Below are positions 55,097 to 64,000 of a stretch of 64,000 bases of DNA, in pieces (the first letter of the stretch is position 1; each line of letters begins with the position of its first letter). The translations under genes and the position numbers were made by a program. Below the pieces are notes generated by a model, which was given only the letters and a program-made list of their open reading frames with translations, searched no databases and was not told the DNA's origin. The stretch comes from Ulvibacterium sp. (GTDB lineage Bacteria; Bacteroidota; Bacteroidia; Flavobacteriales; Flavobacteriaceae): positions 496,001 through 560,000 of the forward strand of contig NZ_JANQOO010000020.1 of assembly GCF_028285715.1 (NCBI RefSeq), written 5' to 3'.

Positions 55097-55284
55097 TATT
55101 ATTTTTTGTTTAGCCCATTTCCTGCAGGGCACGCATCTATTTCTATAACAGATGCTCAATACGTTATGCAAGTTAGGATGCTGCTGCAAAATTAGGGAAG
55201 AGTATTCGGTGACCTATCCCTATAAACCGTTAAAACGGGCGACTAACTTGGATATAACGCTTTTTGGTATTCAGTATTTTTGCT

Positions 55285-56340
55285 TTATTCCTGTTTTTTG
55301 AGATAAATGCGGTTATGTGCCAAACTTTCCGGATAGTTTTGTTGTAAGAAGGAAATCAATTTTTCCCGCACCAATACTCGAAGTTCCCAGGCGGTACCGG
55401 AATCCCTGGCGCTCATTAGGGCCCTAACTTCAACATAATGGGCTTTGGAATCAGTGACTTGTATGTTGTTTACTTCTCCATCCCATAAATCGGAATTCTC
55501 CAAAATGCGGTTTAACTCCTTTCGGATTGCCTCAAAAGGTACCCGATAATCCAAATACAGGTATACAGTCCCCAAAATATCCGCAGAGGTCTTGGTCCAG
55601 TTCTGAAAAGGCTTTTCTATAAAATAGGTAGTGGGGACCACCAAACGGCGTTTATCCCAAATTTTTACGACCACATAGGTTAGCGTAATTTCTTCTATCC
55701 TGCCCCATTCGCCTTCCACGATTACCACATCATCAATTTTTATAGGTTGTGTTATGGCAATTTGAATACCGGCCAGGATAGTTCCTATCATCTTTTGGGC
55801 GGAGAACCCTATAATTATACCTGCCACACCAGCGGAAGCAAAGATGCTCACTCCTATCTCGCGGATACCTTCAAAGCTCATCAGGGCAATGCCCAGGGCC
55901 AGAATGATTACAATAAATATCACTATACGTTCTAAAATGTTGAATTGGGTGTAAACCTTTCGGGCCTGATAATTGTCAGAGGCCCCAACATCATATTTGG
56001 CAAGTATTAATAGCTTGATTACACCCAAAGCCCGAATCACAAGCCACGTAAAACTAAAAATGAATAGTAAGGCACTAGCTTTTTTAAACCAATAAGTATA
56101 TTCGTCCAAACCCAATAATTGCCGTAACGATTGCATTCGTAGCAATAGAGAGAATAAAATTAAAATAAGAGGGAAGCTTATCTTTTTTACGGAATCTGTT
56201 GATACTAGATATTTGGGGTTTTTGCCATAGTGGTTCAGAATTCGTACGATAACAATATAGATTGCCAAAAGAAGCAAAAAGCCTCCGGCCAAAAAAAGTA
56301 TGGACTCATAAGTCGTATTCCTTAAAATCTCATCTAACAT
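55285..56340 (-). CDS. Small-conductance mechanosensitive channel (MscS family)
   Basis: A 351-residue membrane channel. Hydrophobic segments lie near residues 12-35, 55-70, 88-115 and 137-160. The pore helix reads GVSIFASAGVAGIIIGFSAQ, followed by the beta domain IKIDDVVIVEGEWGRIEEITLTYVVVKIWDKRRLVVPTTYF and a C-terminal alpha/beta part. Protects the cell from osmotic shock. It is separate from the TraB gene by 188 bases. Confidence 0.92.
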   Translation of the reverse strand: MLDEILRNTTYESILFLAGGFLLLLAIYIVIVRILNHYGKNPKYLVSTDSVKKISFPLILILFSLLLRMQSLRQLLGLDEYTYWFKKASALLFIFSFTWLVIRALGVIKLLILAKYDVGASDNYQARKVYTQFNILERIVIFIVIILALGIALMSFEGIREIGVSIFASAGVAGIIIGFSAQKMIGTILAGIQIAITQPIKIDDVVIVEGEWGRIEEITLTYVVVKIWDKRRLVVPTTYFIEKPFQNWTKTSADILGTVYLYLDYRVPFEAIRKELNRILENSDLWDGEVNNIQVTDSKAHYVEVRALMSARDSGTAWELRVLVREKLISFLQQNYPESLAHNRIYLKKQE

Positions 56341-56507
56341 TTTATATTTTTTTAAAAGGTCGTATCCTGACCTAAAATTTTATGAAGGGCTTTCTGAGTA
56401 TGCTATAAAATATTGATTCTTTCTATAACAAAATTAGAAAACTATCCACGGAAAGGACGGGAAGTTCTTGTAACAAGCCTTATTTTTACTGGCGTTAAAA
56501 AAAATCT

Positions 56508-57542
56508 ATGGCAAAAGGTGTTTTGTTGGTTAATTTGGGTTCTCCGGATAGCCCTACCCCAAAGGATGTAAAACCATATCTGGATGAGTTTTTAATGGAT
56601 GGGCGGGTGATTGATGCACCCAAATGGCTGCGGACTATTTTGGTCCGTGGTATAATTCTCCGGACCAGGCCCAAAAAATCGGCTAGTGCTTATGCCAAAA
56701 TTTGGTGGGAAGAAGGCTCACCCTTGATTGTTATTTCAGAACGTTTTGCGAATAAGGTACAAAAGCAATTGAAGATTCCGACTGCCCTAGGTATGCGATA
56801 TGGTAGCATGAGCATTAAAAAGGCATTGGAAGAGCTTTCGGAAAAAGGAATCGATGAGGTTTTATTGGTTCCCCTCTATCCACATTATGCCATGTCTTCC
56901 TATGAAACGGTAGTGGTAAAAACAATGGAAGAGCAGCAAGCACATTTTCCTGAAATGAAATTAACTACTTTACCCGCCTTCTATAAAAGTCCCGAATACA
57001 TCAAAGTACTTTCAGATAGCATTGCAGAGGGCCTAAAGGATTTTGAGTACGACCACATTTTGTTTTCCTACCACGGAATTCCTGAGCGGCATATCCGAAA
57101 GAGCGATCCTACCAAGTTTCATTGTAAGATTGATGGTTCCTGTTGCGGCATTAATTCGGTAGCCCACCATACCTGTTATCGCCATCAGTGCTATGATACC
57201 ACAGAGTTGGTCAAATCCTACCTGAATTTGGATGAAAACAAGATAAGTTCTTCCTTTCAATCACGCTTGGCGGGCGACCCTTGGTTAAAGCCATATACCG
57301 ATTTTGAGTTTGAGCGCCTAGCCAAGGAGGGTAAAAAACGTTTGGCCGTGATTACCCCGGCCTTTGTTTCCGATTGTTTGGAGACCTTGGAGGAAATTGC
57401 CATGGAAGGCAAGGAACAGTTTATGGAAGCGGGCGGAACAGCTTACAAGCACATTCCTTGTCTAAACGATAGTGAGGCATGGGTAGGGCTTATGGCGAAG
57501 TGGATAAATGAATGGCAGGCTTCCGATGCGTTGCCGGTTTAA
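56508..57542 (+). CDS. hemH: Ferrochelatase
   Basis: Inserts Fe2+ into protoporphyrin IX, the last step of protoheme synthesis. It is 344 residues. The catalytic His is H189 in FSYHGIPERHIRKSD, and conserved GTPYGSM-like MRYGSM and VCPAFVSDCLETLEE-like PAFVSDCLETLEEI are present. A central cluster of cysteines (C206, C212, C213, C223, C228) is notable and could bind an Fe-S cluster or metal, as some ferrochelatases do. It is on the forward strand, apart from the main hem cluster, and is followed by a MATE exporter. Confidence 0.96.
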   Translation: MAKGVLLVNLGSPDSPTPKDVKPYLDEFLMDGRVIDAPKWLRTILVRGIILRTRPKKSASAYAKIWWEEGSPLIVISERFANKVQKQLKIPTALGMRYGSMSIKKALEELSEKGIDEVLLVPLYPHYAMSSYETVVVKTMEEQQAHFPEMKLTTLPAFYKSPEYIKVLSDSIAEGLKDFEYDHILFSYHGIPERHIRKSDPTKFHCKIDGSCCGINSVAHHTCYRHQCYDTTELVKSYLNLDENKISSSFQSRLAGDPWLKPYTDFEFERLAKEGKKRLAVITPAFVSDCLETLEEIAMEGKEQFMEAGGTAYKHIPCLNDSEAWVGLMAKWINEWQASDALPV

Positions 57543-57643
57543 TAAAGCTCCATAGCGGTTTGGCGGACCGTTAAGAAGAATAACAATATATGAAATTGCT
57601 CTGTTTCCCTTTCCCAATTTGGGAGACGGGCAATAAAGAAAAA

Positions 57644-59035
57644 ATGGCAAGAGTCTCATCGGAACAGCTGGGTACCGAACCTATAGGTAAACTATTGGTA
57701 AAGCAAGCAGTGCCTGCCAGTATCGGTATCCTGGTCATGTCGCTCAACATATTGGTCGATTCCATTTTTGTTGGAAATTGGATCGGTTCCATTGCCATTG
57801 CGGCCATCAATGTGGTTCTTCCCGTTTCATTTTTTATAGGGGCCTTGGGCATGGCCATTGGTATCGGAGGTTCCAGTATTATCTCACGTGCCTTGGGAGC
57901 CGAAAACAAGGAAAAGGCCCTGAAGACTTTCGGGAACCAGGTAACCTTAACGCTATTGGTCACCATATCCATGGTGGTGGTAGGTCTTTATTTTGTGGAT
58001 GATCTTATTCCAGCGTTTGGCGGCAAAGGTGCGATTTTTGAACCAGCCAAGATTTATTATATCATTGTAGTCTATGGGGTCCCTATGTTGGCACTATGCA
58101 TGATGGGCAATACGGTAATCCGAGCCGAGGGCAAACCCAAATTTGCCATGAATGCCATGATCATTCCTTCCGTCGGCAACTTGTTAATGGACTATATCTT
58201 TATCTATGAGTTGGACTGGGGCATGCATGGTGCTGCCTGGGCCACTACACTGGGCTATTTTTTCTGCCTGTGTTACATTGTCTGGTTCTTTCTTTCCAAA
58301 AACTCGGAACTCAAATTGCGTATAACCGATTTCGGATTAAATCGGTCCATTCTAAGGGAAATCGGATCTTTAGGTGTTGTGACCTTATCGCGTCAAGCCA
58401 CCATTAGTATCATCTATTTATTGATGAACAATATTCTTTTTGGTCTGGGTGGGGAGGCCATGATTGCCGTCTATGCTATAATAGCAAGAATGCTGATGTT
58501 CGCCTTTTTTCCGGTATTTGGGGTAACCCAAGGCTTTTTGCCTATTGCAGGGTATAATTATGGAGCGAAAAAATATCAGAGGGTACGCGAAAGTATCAAC
58601 ACGGCCATTAAATATGCTGCTTTTATGGCCACCTTGGTCTTTATCTTTTTAATGGTTTTTCCTTCGGAAATAGCGGCTCTATTTTTGAGCGACAAGCCTG
58701 ATATGTCCTCGGTAGAACTGGCGGCCAATGTTTTTGTTCTAGAGCACACGCCCTTTGCCATGCGCTGGGTCTTTGCGGCAACGCCCATTATTGCGTTGCA
58801 GTTGATAGGGGCCGCCTATTTTCAGGCAATAGGTAAGGCGGTACCTGCACTTTTGTTGACACTCCTACGTCAGGGCTTCTTCTTTATTCCCTTGATTTTG
58901 ATTTTACCCAATTTTTTGGGCGAGCTCGGTGTATGGATTTCATTTCCAATTGCGGACGTACTCGCTACCATAGTTACAGGCTTTTACTTGAGGAAAGAGG
59001 TCAAGAGCACCTTGTTGACAGGGAGTAAGGAGTAG
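57644..59035 (+). CDS. MATE family multidrug/metabolite exporter
   Basis: A 463-residue transporter with twelve hydrophobic helices, from the ATG at 57644 (ARVSSEQLGTEPIGKLLVKQAVPASIG); an upstream ATG at 57590 adds an unconserved cysteine-containing segment. Twofold repeats of the MATE fold are visible (IVDSIFVGNWIG; GGEAMIAVYAIIARM). Exports cationic compounds in exchange for Na+ or H+. It is 101 bases after hemH on the same strand and could be co-transcribed, possibly exporting porphyrins or related toxic intermediates, though this is speculation. Confidence 0.9.
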   Translation: MARVSSEQLGTEPIGKLLVKQAVPASIGILVMSLNILVDSIFVGNWIGSIAIAAINVVLPVSFFIGALGMAIGIGGSSIISRALGAENKEKALKTFGNQVTLTLLVTISMVVVGLYFVDDLIPAFGGKGAIFEPAKIYYIIVVYGVPMLALCMMGNTVIRAEGKPKFAMNAMIIPSVGNLLMDYIFIYELDWGMHGAAWATTLGYFFCLCYIVWFFLSKNSELKLRITDFGLNRSILREIGSLGVVTLSRQATISIIYLLMNNILFGLGGEAMIAVYAIIARMLMFAFFPVFGVTQGFLPIAGYNYGAKKYQRVRESINTAIKYAAFMATLVFIFLMVFPSEIAALFLSDKPDMSSVELAANVFVLEHTPFAMRWVFAATPIIALQLIGAAYFQAIGKAVPALLLTLLRQGFFFIPLILILPNFLGELGVWISFPIADVLATIVTGFYLRKEVKSTLLTGSKE

Positions 59036-59170
59036 ATATTTGATTACGACAAATGGTAACGGCCAACGGATTATTTTTTGAATATGGGCTAAGCCTTAAT
59101 TTTTTGTTTCCCAGTAACTACCCATTTCAATTTTAGTCCCTATTTTTAATGTTCTTTTAAAATTGTTTCC

Positions 59171-60268
59171 ATGGCCAAGAAGACTTTTGTTTCCGTTTGC
59201 TGCTTGTTTTTCGTTTTTTTAGGTTGTACCCCTGAGGCACCCAAGACCTATTCCCTTTTTGTAGGAACGTATACCAATGGGGATAGTGAAGGGATATATC
59301 GGTATACATTTAATGCGGATAGTGGAACTTTGGAAGACACGCGACTAATGGCCACCTTGATAAACCCATCTTTTTTAAAGATATCTCCGAACAAAGAATA
59401 CCTCTATGCCGTAAATGATGCCCCGGAAAGAAAAGGAGCGATGACGGGATATCGCATAAAAGATGGGGTGTTGGAGGAAATCAACTCAGAAGTTACCAGT
59501 GGTCCACCCTTTTGTCATGTTGGGGTTTCAGGAAACGGGCGTACATTAACGGCTTCCAGCTACCCCGGGGGAAGTATCTCTGTTTTTCAGATTGATGAAA
59601 AGGGAAAATTGCTTCCCGATCCACAGCACATAGACCATAAAATCATTGACACAACGAAGACGTCTCATGCGCATGCCGCGAAATTTACTTCGAATGGGCT
59701 TTTTGTGGCGGATTTGGGACTGGATGCCGTAAAAAGATATTCGGAAGAGAAAGGACGGTTTGTCCCAGCAGATCAAGCTTCCCTAGATTTGCCCGAAAAG
59801 GCAGGACCTCGGCATTTTACGTTTAGTTCTGACGAAAAGTTTCTTTACGTAATTAACGAGTTGAATTCCACGATTACCGTATTTGAGCGAAAAGCCAATG
59901 GAGATTATACTGAGGTAGAGACTCAAAATACCTTAGCCATGGATTTTGATGGGAAGAGCTATTGTGCGGATATCCATTTGTCCAAGGACGGTCAGTTTCT
60001 GTATGGTTCAAATAGAGGGGAAAACACCATAGTCGTCTTTAAAGTGGATACAAATTCCGGAAAATTGAAACTTGCGGGTAGGGAAAGTGTCCACGGCGAT
60101 TGGCCCCGTAATTTTGTAATTGACCCTACTGATGGGTTCCTTTTGGTGGCCAATCAAAAAAGCGATAATATCACCGTTTTCCAAAGGGATAAACAGACCG
60201 GGGAATTGGCCTATCTCCATGAAGCCAAATTGTCTAGCCCCGCATGTTTGGAGTTTTTGGATTTATAG
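59171..60268 (+). CDS. Lactonase-family seven-bladed propeller lipoprotein
   Basis: A 365-residue lipoprotein (signal then FLGCTPE) of the Pgl/muconate cycloisomerase-type lactonase family. Repeats show the pattern YRYTFNADSGTLE, FLKISPNKEYLYAVND, SVFQIDEKGKLLPD, FSSDEKFLYVINEL, LSKDGQFLYGSNR and VFQRDKQTGELAYL. Cytosolic relatives hydrolyse 6-phosphogluconolactone; an exported lipidated form is unlikely to do so and probably acts on other lactones or binds sugars. Confidence 0.88.
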   Translation: MAKKTFVSVCCLFFVFLGCTPEAPKTYSLFVGTYTNGDSEGIYRYTFNADSGTLEDTRLMATLINPSFLKISPNKEYLYAVNDAPERKGAMTGYRIKDGVLEEINSEVTSGPPFCHVGVSGNGRTLTASSYPGGSISVFQIDEKGKLLPDPQHIDHKIIDTTKTSHAHAAKFTSNGLFVADLGLDAVKRYSEEKGRFVPADQASLDLPEKAGPRHFTFSSDEKFLYVINELNSTITVFERKANGDYTEVETQNTLAMDFDGKSYCADIHLSKDGQFLYGSNRGENTIVVFKVDTNSGKLKLAGRESVHGDWPRNFVIDPTDGFLLVANQKSDNITVFQRDKQTGELAYLHEAKLSSPACLEFLDL

Positions 60269-60353
60269 GTATTCGACTTCTGGATACATTCATAGGGATG
60301 TATTATTGTGCACCGTAACCTGATGGAAATCGAATTGGAATTACTGCTGTATT

Positions 60354-61250
60354 ATGTCGTTTAGGACTACCCTGAAATCGCTATCCGATTTTTTTTCGCA
60401 ACCGTACCCTTTCTATTATCAGGGAAAAGACTTGTCCATCATCGTTTTTGCGGTTTTTGTGTTCGTGGTTCTTTTCAATTTTTTTGTAGAGCCTTTTAAT
60501 GTGAGTCGTGATGAGCACATCATGCACTTTTTTTGGATTTCGGTCATCCATTCCCTGGTCCCCATACCGGTTTTGTTCTTGCTTGTGGTAGGCTTACGGT
60601 ATTGGGATACGGCAAGCGATTCATGGAATGTGGGCAAGGAAACACTTTTGCTCCTAAGCTTTTTCCTTTTCACCGGTATTGGACAATTTCTGATTCGGGA
60701 TATAATTTATGACAATCCCAATAACTGGTCATGGGGCTATTTTTTTGAGGAAATTCGGAACACCTTTATTGTGGGGATTATATTGATGCTGATATTGATT
60801 CCCTTAAACTTCAATCGGCTGTATCTGCGGAACCAACAAAGAGCTGCTCAATTTCAAGGGAAGGCCGAATCCGCTTTCGAGGAGGATAAAAAAGAGCGTT
60901 TCCAGTCACTCTTTATTAGAACACAGGTAAAAGGCGACGATTTTGAGTTCTATCCAAATGAGTTCATTTTTGCGCGATCGGATAAGAATTATCTGGAGAT
61001 TTTCCTGAAGAAAGAAGGAAAATTGTCAAAACAAGTTAAACGGATGACCATAAAGGAGTTGGATGTGCAGTTGTCCCGACTTTCCTGTATTACCAGAATA
61101 CACCGGTCCTATTTGGTAAATCTGAATCAAATTGTCAAAGTTTCCGGTAACGCCCAGGGATATCGTTTGAAACTAAGGGACGCGGCCGATATCCTTCCCG
61201 TTTCCCGGAACATGATTCCTCATTTTGAACAGCAAATGCGGCAAGTTTAA
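60354..61250 (+). CDS. Membrane-anchored LytTR transcription regulator
   Basis: A 298-residue protein. Four transmembrane helices (about residues 25-45, 60-85, 95-120 and 130-155) are followed by a linker and a C-terminal LytTR DNA-binding domain of about 100 residues: FYPNEFIFARSDKNYLEIFLKK, LSRLSCITRIHRSYLVNLNQIVKVSGNAQGYRLKLR and LPVSRNMIPHFEQQM. It is a one-component membrane regulator; no separate kinase is evident. LytTR proteins usually bind paired direct repeats about 21 bases apart. The acyltransferase gene follows 95 bases later. Confidence 0.92.
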   Translation: MSFRTTLKSLSDFFSQPYPFYYQGKDLSIIVFAVFVFVVLFNFFVEPFNVSRDEHIMHFFWISVIHSLVPIPVLFLLVVGLRYWDTASDSWNVGKETLLLLSFFLFTGIGQFLIRDIIYDNPNNWSWGYFFEEIRNTFIVGIILMLILIPLNFNRLYLRNQQRAAQFQGKAESAFEEDKKERFQSLFIRTQVKGDDFEFYPNEFIFARSDKNYLEIFLKKEGKLSKQVKRMTIKELDVQLSRLSCITRIHRSYLVNLNQIVKVSGNAQGYRLKLRDAADILPVSRNMIPHFEQQMRQV

Positions 61251-61345
61251 AGGAGTCTTGTCATCTGTAACAAAAACATGTTGTTCGTCCCAAGAAGATT
61301 TTATGCCTTTCGGGAAGCCTTACTTTTGGCCCAAAACGAACGGTA

Positions 61346-62467
61346 ATGATACGACGATACGACTTGGATTGGTTGCGGGTCGGGGTATTTGCCCTCCTCA
61401 TTTTTTATCATGTAGGTATGTTCTTTGTCCCTTGGGGCTGGCACATAAAGAACAACATTATTTATGAATGGCCTACCTATCCCATGTTATTCATTAACCA
61501 ATGGCGCTTACCTATCCTCTTTGTAATCTCAGGGATGGGCACCTATTATGCATTGGGGAAACGTTCGGGAAAACAGTTTGCCTGGGAACGGATACGGAGG
61601 CTCTATATTCCATTGGCTTTTGGGATGTTGTTCATTGTGCCCCCACAGGTATACTTGGAACGTGTTGTAAATGGACAGTTTACCGGAGGTTTTTTCGGCT
61701 TTTGGCCGCAACATGCCTTTACATGGATTTATCCAGAAGGTAACCTGAGTTGGCACCACCTTTGGTTCCTACCCTATTTGTTGGTCTACTCCTTGATTCT
61801 ATTACCTTTGTTTCTCAGATTACGGAATAATCCAAACAACCGATTGCTTTTATGGATACAAAAAACAATTAAAAAACCATTTGGTCTTTTTTTGTTCCTA
61901 CCACCTCTCTATTTGGTTGAGGCCTTTATGGAGCCTTTCTTTCCGGTGACCCATGCATTGGTGGATGATTGGTTTACTTTTGTGAATTATCTGTTTTTTT
62001 TCTTTTTTGGCTTTATATTAATTTCTGTTCAGAAAGTCTTTTGGAACACAGTAGGCCGGTATAGGCGATACTATCTGTACTGTGGTATTTTTGGGTTCTT
62101 GGGGTGGCTATGCCTTCGATTGCTGTTGGAAGATTCTACTTTGGTTCACTTTACCGAAGCCTTTATAAAGGTCTTTAATCTATGGTCCTGGATTCTGGTA
62201 CTTTTTGGATATGCGGCTACCTACCTTAACAAAAGAAGCAAGCTGCTTTCCTATTGCAATCAGGCCGTGTATCCCTTTTATATACTACATCAGACCCTAA
62301 CCATTATCATCGGGTATTATGTAATGGACCTAGCATGGTCACTGTTGACGAAAATCACGATAATGGCCATAGGAACTTTCGGCGGATGTTGGGTACTGTA
62401 CGAGTTCTTGATTCGACGATGGAAAATGACCCGGTTACTGTTCGGTCTTAAACCTAAATCACAATGA
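61346..62467 (+). CDS. Membrane acyltransferase (acyltransferase 3 family)
   Basis: A 373-residue polytopic protein with about ten hydrophobic helices. The family signature YDLDWLRVGVFALLIFYHVGMFF carries the conserved Asp and His, followed by the RIRRLYIPLAFGM arginine motif, FLPYLLVYSLILLP and YPFYILHQTLTIIIGY near the end. Members acetylate or succinylate sugars, glycans or lipids. It is downstream of the LytTR regulator and is the likely target or sensor partner. It overlaps the convergent aldo/keto reductase by nine bases. Confidence 0.9.
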   Translation: MIRRYDLDWLRVGVFALLIFYHVGMFFVPWGWHIKNNIIYEWPTYPMLFINQWRLPILFVISGMGTYYALGKRSGKQFAWERIRRLYIPLAFGMLFIVPPQVYLERVVNGQFTGGFFGFWPQHAFTWIYPEGNLSWHHLWFLPYLLVYSLILLPLFLRLRNNPNNRLLLWIQKTIKKPFGLFLFLPPLYLVEAFMEPFFPVTHALVDDWFTFVNYLFFFFFGFILISVQKVFWNTVGRYRRYYLYCGIFGFLGWLCLRLLLEDSTLVHFTEAFIKVFNLWSWILVLFGYAATYLNKRSKLLSYCNQAVYPFYILHQTLTIIIGYYVMDLAWSLLTKITIMAIGTFGGCWVLYEFLIRRWKMTRLLFGLKPKSQ

Positions 62468-63382
62468 TTTTAAATAGGACGCCATTTTCTCCCTACCTGA
62501 GCTATCGGGAAGGGCCCCATAGCCAGCCATCATATTATCGATGACATGATGGGGTTTGGAAGTCCCGGGAATGGCACAGGTGACCGCTTCATGGGAAAGG
62601 ATGAACTTCAAGAAATATTGCCCCCAACTTTTAATGTCATAATCCACACTCCACTCGGGCAACGATTGCCCCTTTACCTTTCGGAAGAGTGAACCGCTAT
62701 CGTAGGGCTGGTTGATAATGACAGCAGTCTGGTTCTGTTGACAGGTGGCCAAGAGCGACTTTTCTGCATGGCGCGATAGGATGGAATAATTGAACTGTAC
62801 AAAATCCGGTTTTTCTTGTCGGATAATTTTTTCGAGGGTGCTATGGGCGGAATCTACATAATGCGTTAGACCCCAATACCTTATTTTTCTGGCCTCCTTC
62901 CAAGTGCGCAAAGTCTTTACATGGGTCTGCCAATCCACCAGATTATGGATTTGCATCAAGTCCATGGTGGAACGCCTCATTTTTCTAAAGGAACTGTTCA
63001 TCTGATCGATGCCTGCCTGCCTGCCCGAAGTCCACACCTTGGTGGCATAAAAAAGGGAATTTTGACTTTCCAAGGCCGCCGATAACTTACCCACAACAGC
63101 CTCTGAACTCCCGTACATGGGTGAAGAATCTATGACCTTACCACCCAGTTGTTGCATTTCCGATAATACCTGTTGCCTTACTTTTAAGGCTTCCGAGGAA
63201 TTCCCGACGTCAAACGTGAGCCATGTGCCCAGCCCGACTATGGGCAATGGTTCCCCGGAACTGGGAATAGCCCTTTGGCGCATACTTTTGTCTTGGGAAA
63301 ATGAGAATAGAGAGGGTATCGCGGCTAGTCCCAGTCCGGTAAGGCCAGAGAGTTTCAAAATTTCCCGTCTTGAGTAGGGCAT
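62459..63382 (-). CDS. Exported aldo/keto reductase (Tat-type signal)
   Basis: A 307-residue NADPH-dependent oxidoreductase with a twin-arginine signal (SRREILKLSGLTGLG), so folded export to the periplasm is likely. The catalytic tetrad is represented by Asp and Tyr in DSSPMYGSS, Lys in FYATKVW and His in DLMQIHNLVDW. It lacks other clear relations; the end overlaps the acyltransferase gene convergently. Confidence 0.9.
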   Translation of the reverse strand: MPYSRREILKLSGLTGLGLAAIPSLFSFSQDKSMRQRAIPSSGEPLPIVGLGTWLTFDVGNSSEALKVRQQVLSEMQQLGGKVIDSSPMYGSSEAVVGKLSAALESQNSLFYATKVWTSGRQAGIDQMNSSFRKMRRSTMDLMQIHNLVDWQTHVKTLRTWKEARKIRYWGLTHYVDSAHSTLEKIIRQEKPDFVQFNYSILSRHAEKSLLATCQQNQTAVIINQPYDSGSLFRKVKGQSLPEWSVDYDIKSWGQYFLKFILSHEAVTCAIPGTSKPHHVIDNMMAGYGALPDSSGREKMASYLKSL

Positions 63383-63499
63383 TGTGAAAAGTTTTTCGAA
63401 AGATGGACTTTAAGTTAAGCCTTTCTAGGCAAAGGCCATGTTAAGGGTTTGTGAATTGATGGCACTGCCCCAAAATTCAATGATGCGAAAATCGAACCA

Positions 63500-63766
63500 T
63501 CAAGAACTCGCCCACCACCAAATGGAGTATACAATAAAAGCGGTTACACAGATGGCAATGAACCATATCGTCCGTGCTTCGCGCTTGTATTCCTTGATTC
63601 TCTTTTGAATCCGCTTCATATCCTGATCAGTGGACTCCTTAAGATTGAGTTTGGTAACACCCTCTTGTCCGTACACATCTCCTTTTTCGCGAAGTTTGCG
63701 TCTCTTTAAAAGTTTCCTATTGTTTTTTAAGCTTGTGTTTGCCCCAGCGATGCCACCTCCTGCCAT
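63500..63766 (-). CDS. Small membrane-anchored protein, unknown function
   Basis: An 88-residue protein with a glycine-rich start (MAGGGIAGANTSLKNNRKLLKRRKLRE), a highly charged coiled region (DQDMKRIQKRIKEYKREAR) and a single C-terminal hydrophobic segment (TIWFIAICVTAFIVYSIWWW). The cytosolic basic part may contact nucleic acid or membrane. Similar small proteins are frequent in Flavobacteria. Confidence 0.65.
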   Translation of the reverse strand: MAGGGIAGANTSLKNNRKLLKRRKLREKGDVYGQEGVTKLNLKESTDQDMKRIQKRIKEYKREARTIWFIAICVTAFIVYSIWWWASS

Positions 63767-63858
63767 GATACTATAGTGTTGGTTACTTTATAGGTAGTAA
63801 AAATGGAGGCTATGTTACACCAATGAAGAACTTGGGGCAATTCCAATAGTCAAGAATT

Positions 63859-64000
63859 TCAATACCCCGCTGCCTGTCCATCCTTACGGCTTTCCGAAGC
63901 TCCGTGATAGACTTGGTTCTCGGCATCCCATAAAATGGCTTGATACCCACCATAGGCACCCCGGGTAAACCCTACCTTATGCCCTTTGTCCATCAATCCG
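63859..64000 (-). CDS. Gamma-glutamyltransferase family protein, C-terminal end (partial)
   Basis: The last 46 codons of a gene that begins beyond the window: GHKVGFTRGAYGGYQAI and GASESRKDGQAAGY, the usual end of the small subunit of gamma-glutamyltranspeptidases (an ASExRKDGxAxGY end). Such enzymes split glutathione and related gamma-glutamyl compounds in the periplasm. The catalytic Thr is outside the window. Confidence 0.75.
   Translation of the reverse strand, partial: GLMDKGHKVGFTRGAYGGYQAILWDAENQVYHGASESRKDGQAAGY

Noticed and set aside
59171-60268. Cytosolic 6-phosphogluconolactonase
   Set aside because: The protein has a lipoprotein signal, so a role in the pentose phosphate pathway is unlikely.
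1-64000. Prophage, genomic island or defence system
   Set aside because: No integrase, transposase, phage, restriction, toxin-antitoxin or other defence genes are recognisable, and base composition and gene content look uniform.

Overview
The window comes from a chromosome of the phylum Bacteroidota, almost certainly a member of the Flavobacteriaceae. Several features point there. Promoters match the Bacteroidota sigma-A pattern (TTG, then TAnnTTTG about 19-21 bases on). Shine-Dalgarno sequences are weak. Families such as DUF2480, DUF3078, DUF4421 and DUF1460, and AraC regulators with seven-transmembrane N-termini, are typical of the group. The suf and hem clusters also have a flavobacterial layout. 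The region looks like ordinary chromosomal core. I see no prophage, insertion sequence, CRISPR array, rRNA or tRNA. A sulfatase hints at a marine, polysaccharide-using lifestyle, but this is inference.

Layout. 1-2345: start of the succinate dehydrogenase operon (sdhC, sdhA; reverse strand). 2782-4624: rimK overlapping an aspartoacylase-like hydrolase. 4702-8259: formylglycine sulfatase plus an unassigned lipoprotein. 8458-13364: a small hypothetical, then a BNR-propeller / ThuA / DUF2721 operon. 13365-13671: a likely noncoding RNA with a strong terminator, followed by pepP. 15048-19948: brnQ, a small CxxC protein, a membrane protein, an AraC-7TM regulator and thiL. 20014-22645: two beta-propeller lipoproteins. 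22777-29467: sufA-B-C-D-S-E, a MIP18/DUF59 gene and a DUF2480 gene. 29545-30477: DUF3078 protein. 30535-31113: an unexplained intergenic region with two diverged copies of a composite element. 31114-39285: hflX, an EEP nuclease, a PolB-like exonuclease, a DUF4153 protein, ogt, a CNNM/CBS protein and a serine hydrolase. 39369-49611: heme cluster hemA, hemC-hemD fusion, hemE, GNAT, hemF, DUF4421, FkbM methyltransferase, PhzF, lipoprotein and hemB, all on the reverse strand. 49815-50705: a PchR-like AraC regulator. 50702-56340: a DUF1460 amidase, a very large TraB/GumN protein and an MscS channel. 56508-62467: hemH, a MATE exporter, a lactonase, a LytTR regulator and an acyltransferase. 62459-64000: an aldo/keto reductase, a small membrane protein and the end of a gamma-glutamyltransferase gene.

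The unifying theme is iron. Heme synthesis (all steps from glutamyl-tRNA to protoheme except hemL and protoporphyrinogen oxidase), Fe-S assembly (suf) and an iron-sulfur respiratory enzyme (sdh) lie in one 57-kb stretch. The same 9-mer, TATTTAGAA, stands in front of the sdh operon, the suf operon and the PchR-like regulator. At the regulator it forms a perfect 9-3-9 palindrome resembling Fur-superfamily (Irr-type) operators, and at sdh a near-perfect one. This suggests an iron-responsive regulon. The other noteworthy signals are the duplicated intergenic element at 30641-31085 and the orphan terminators implying small RNAs near 13.5 kb and 30.8 kb.
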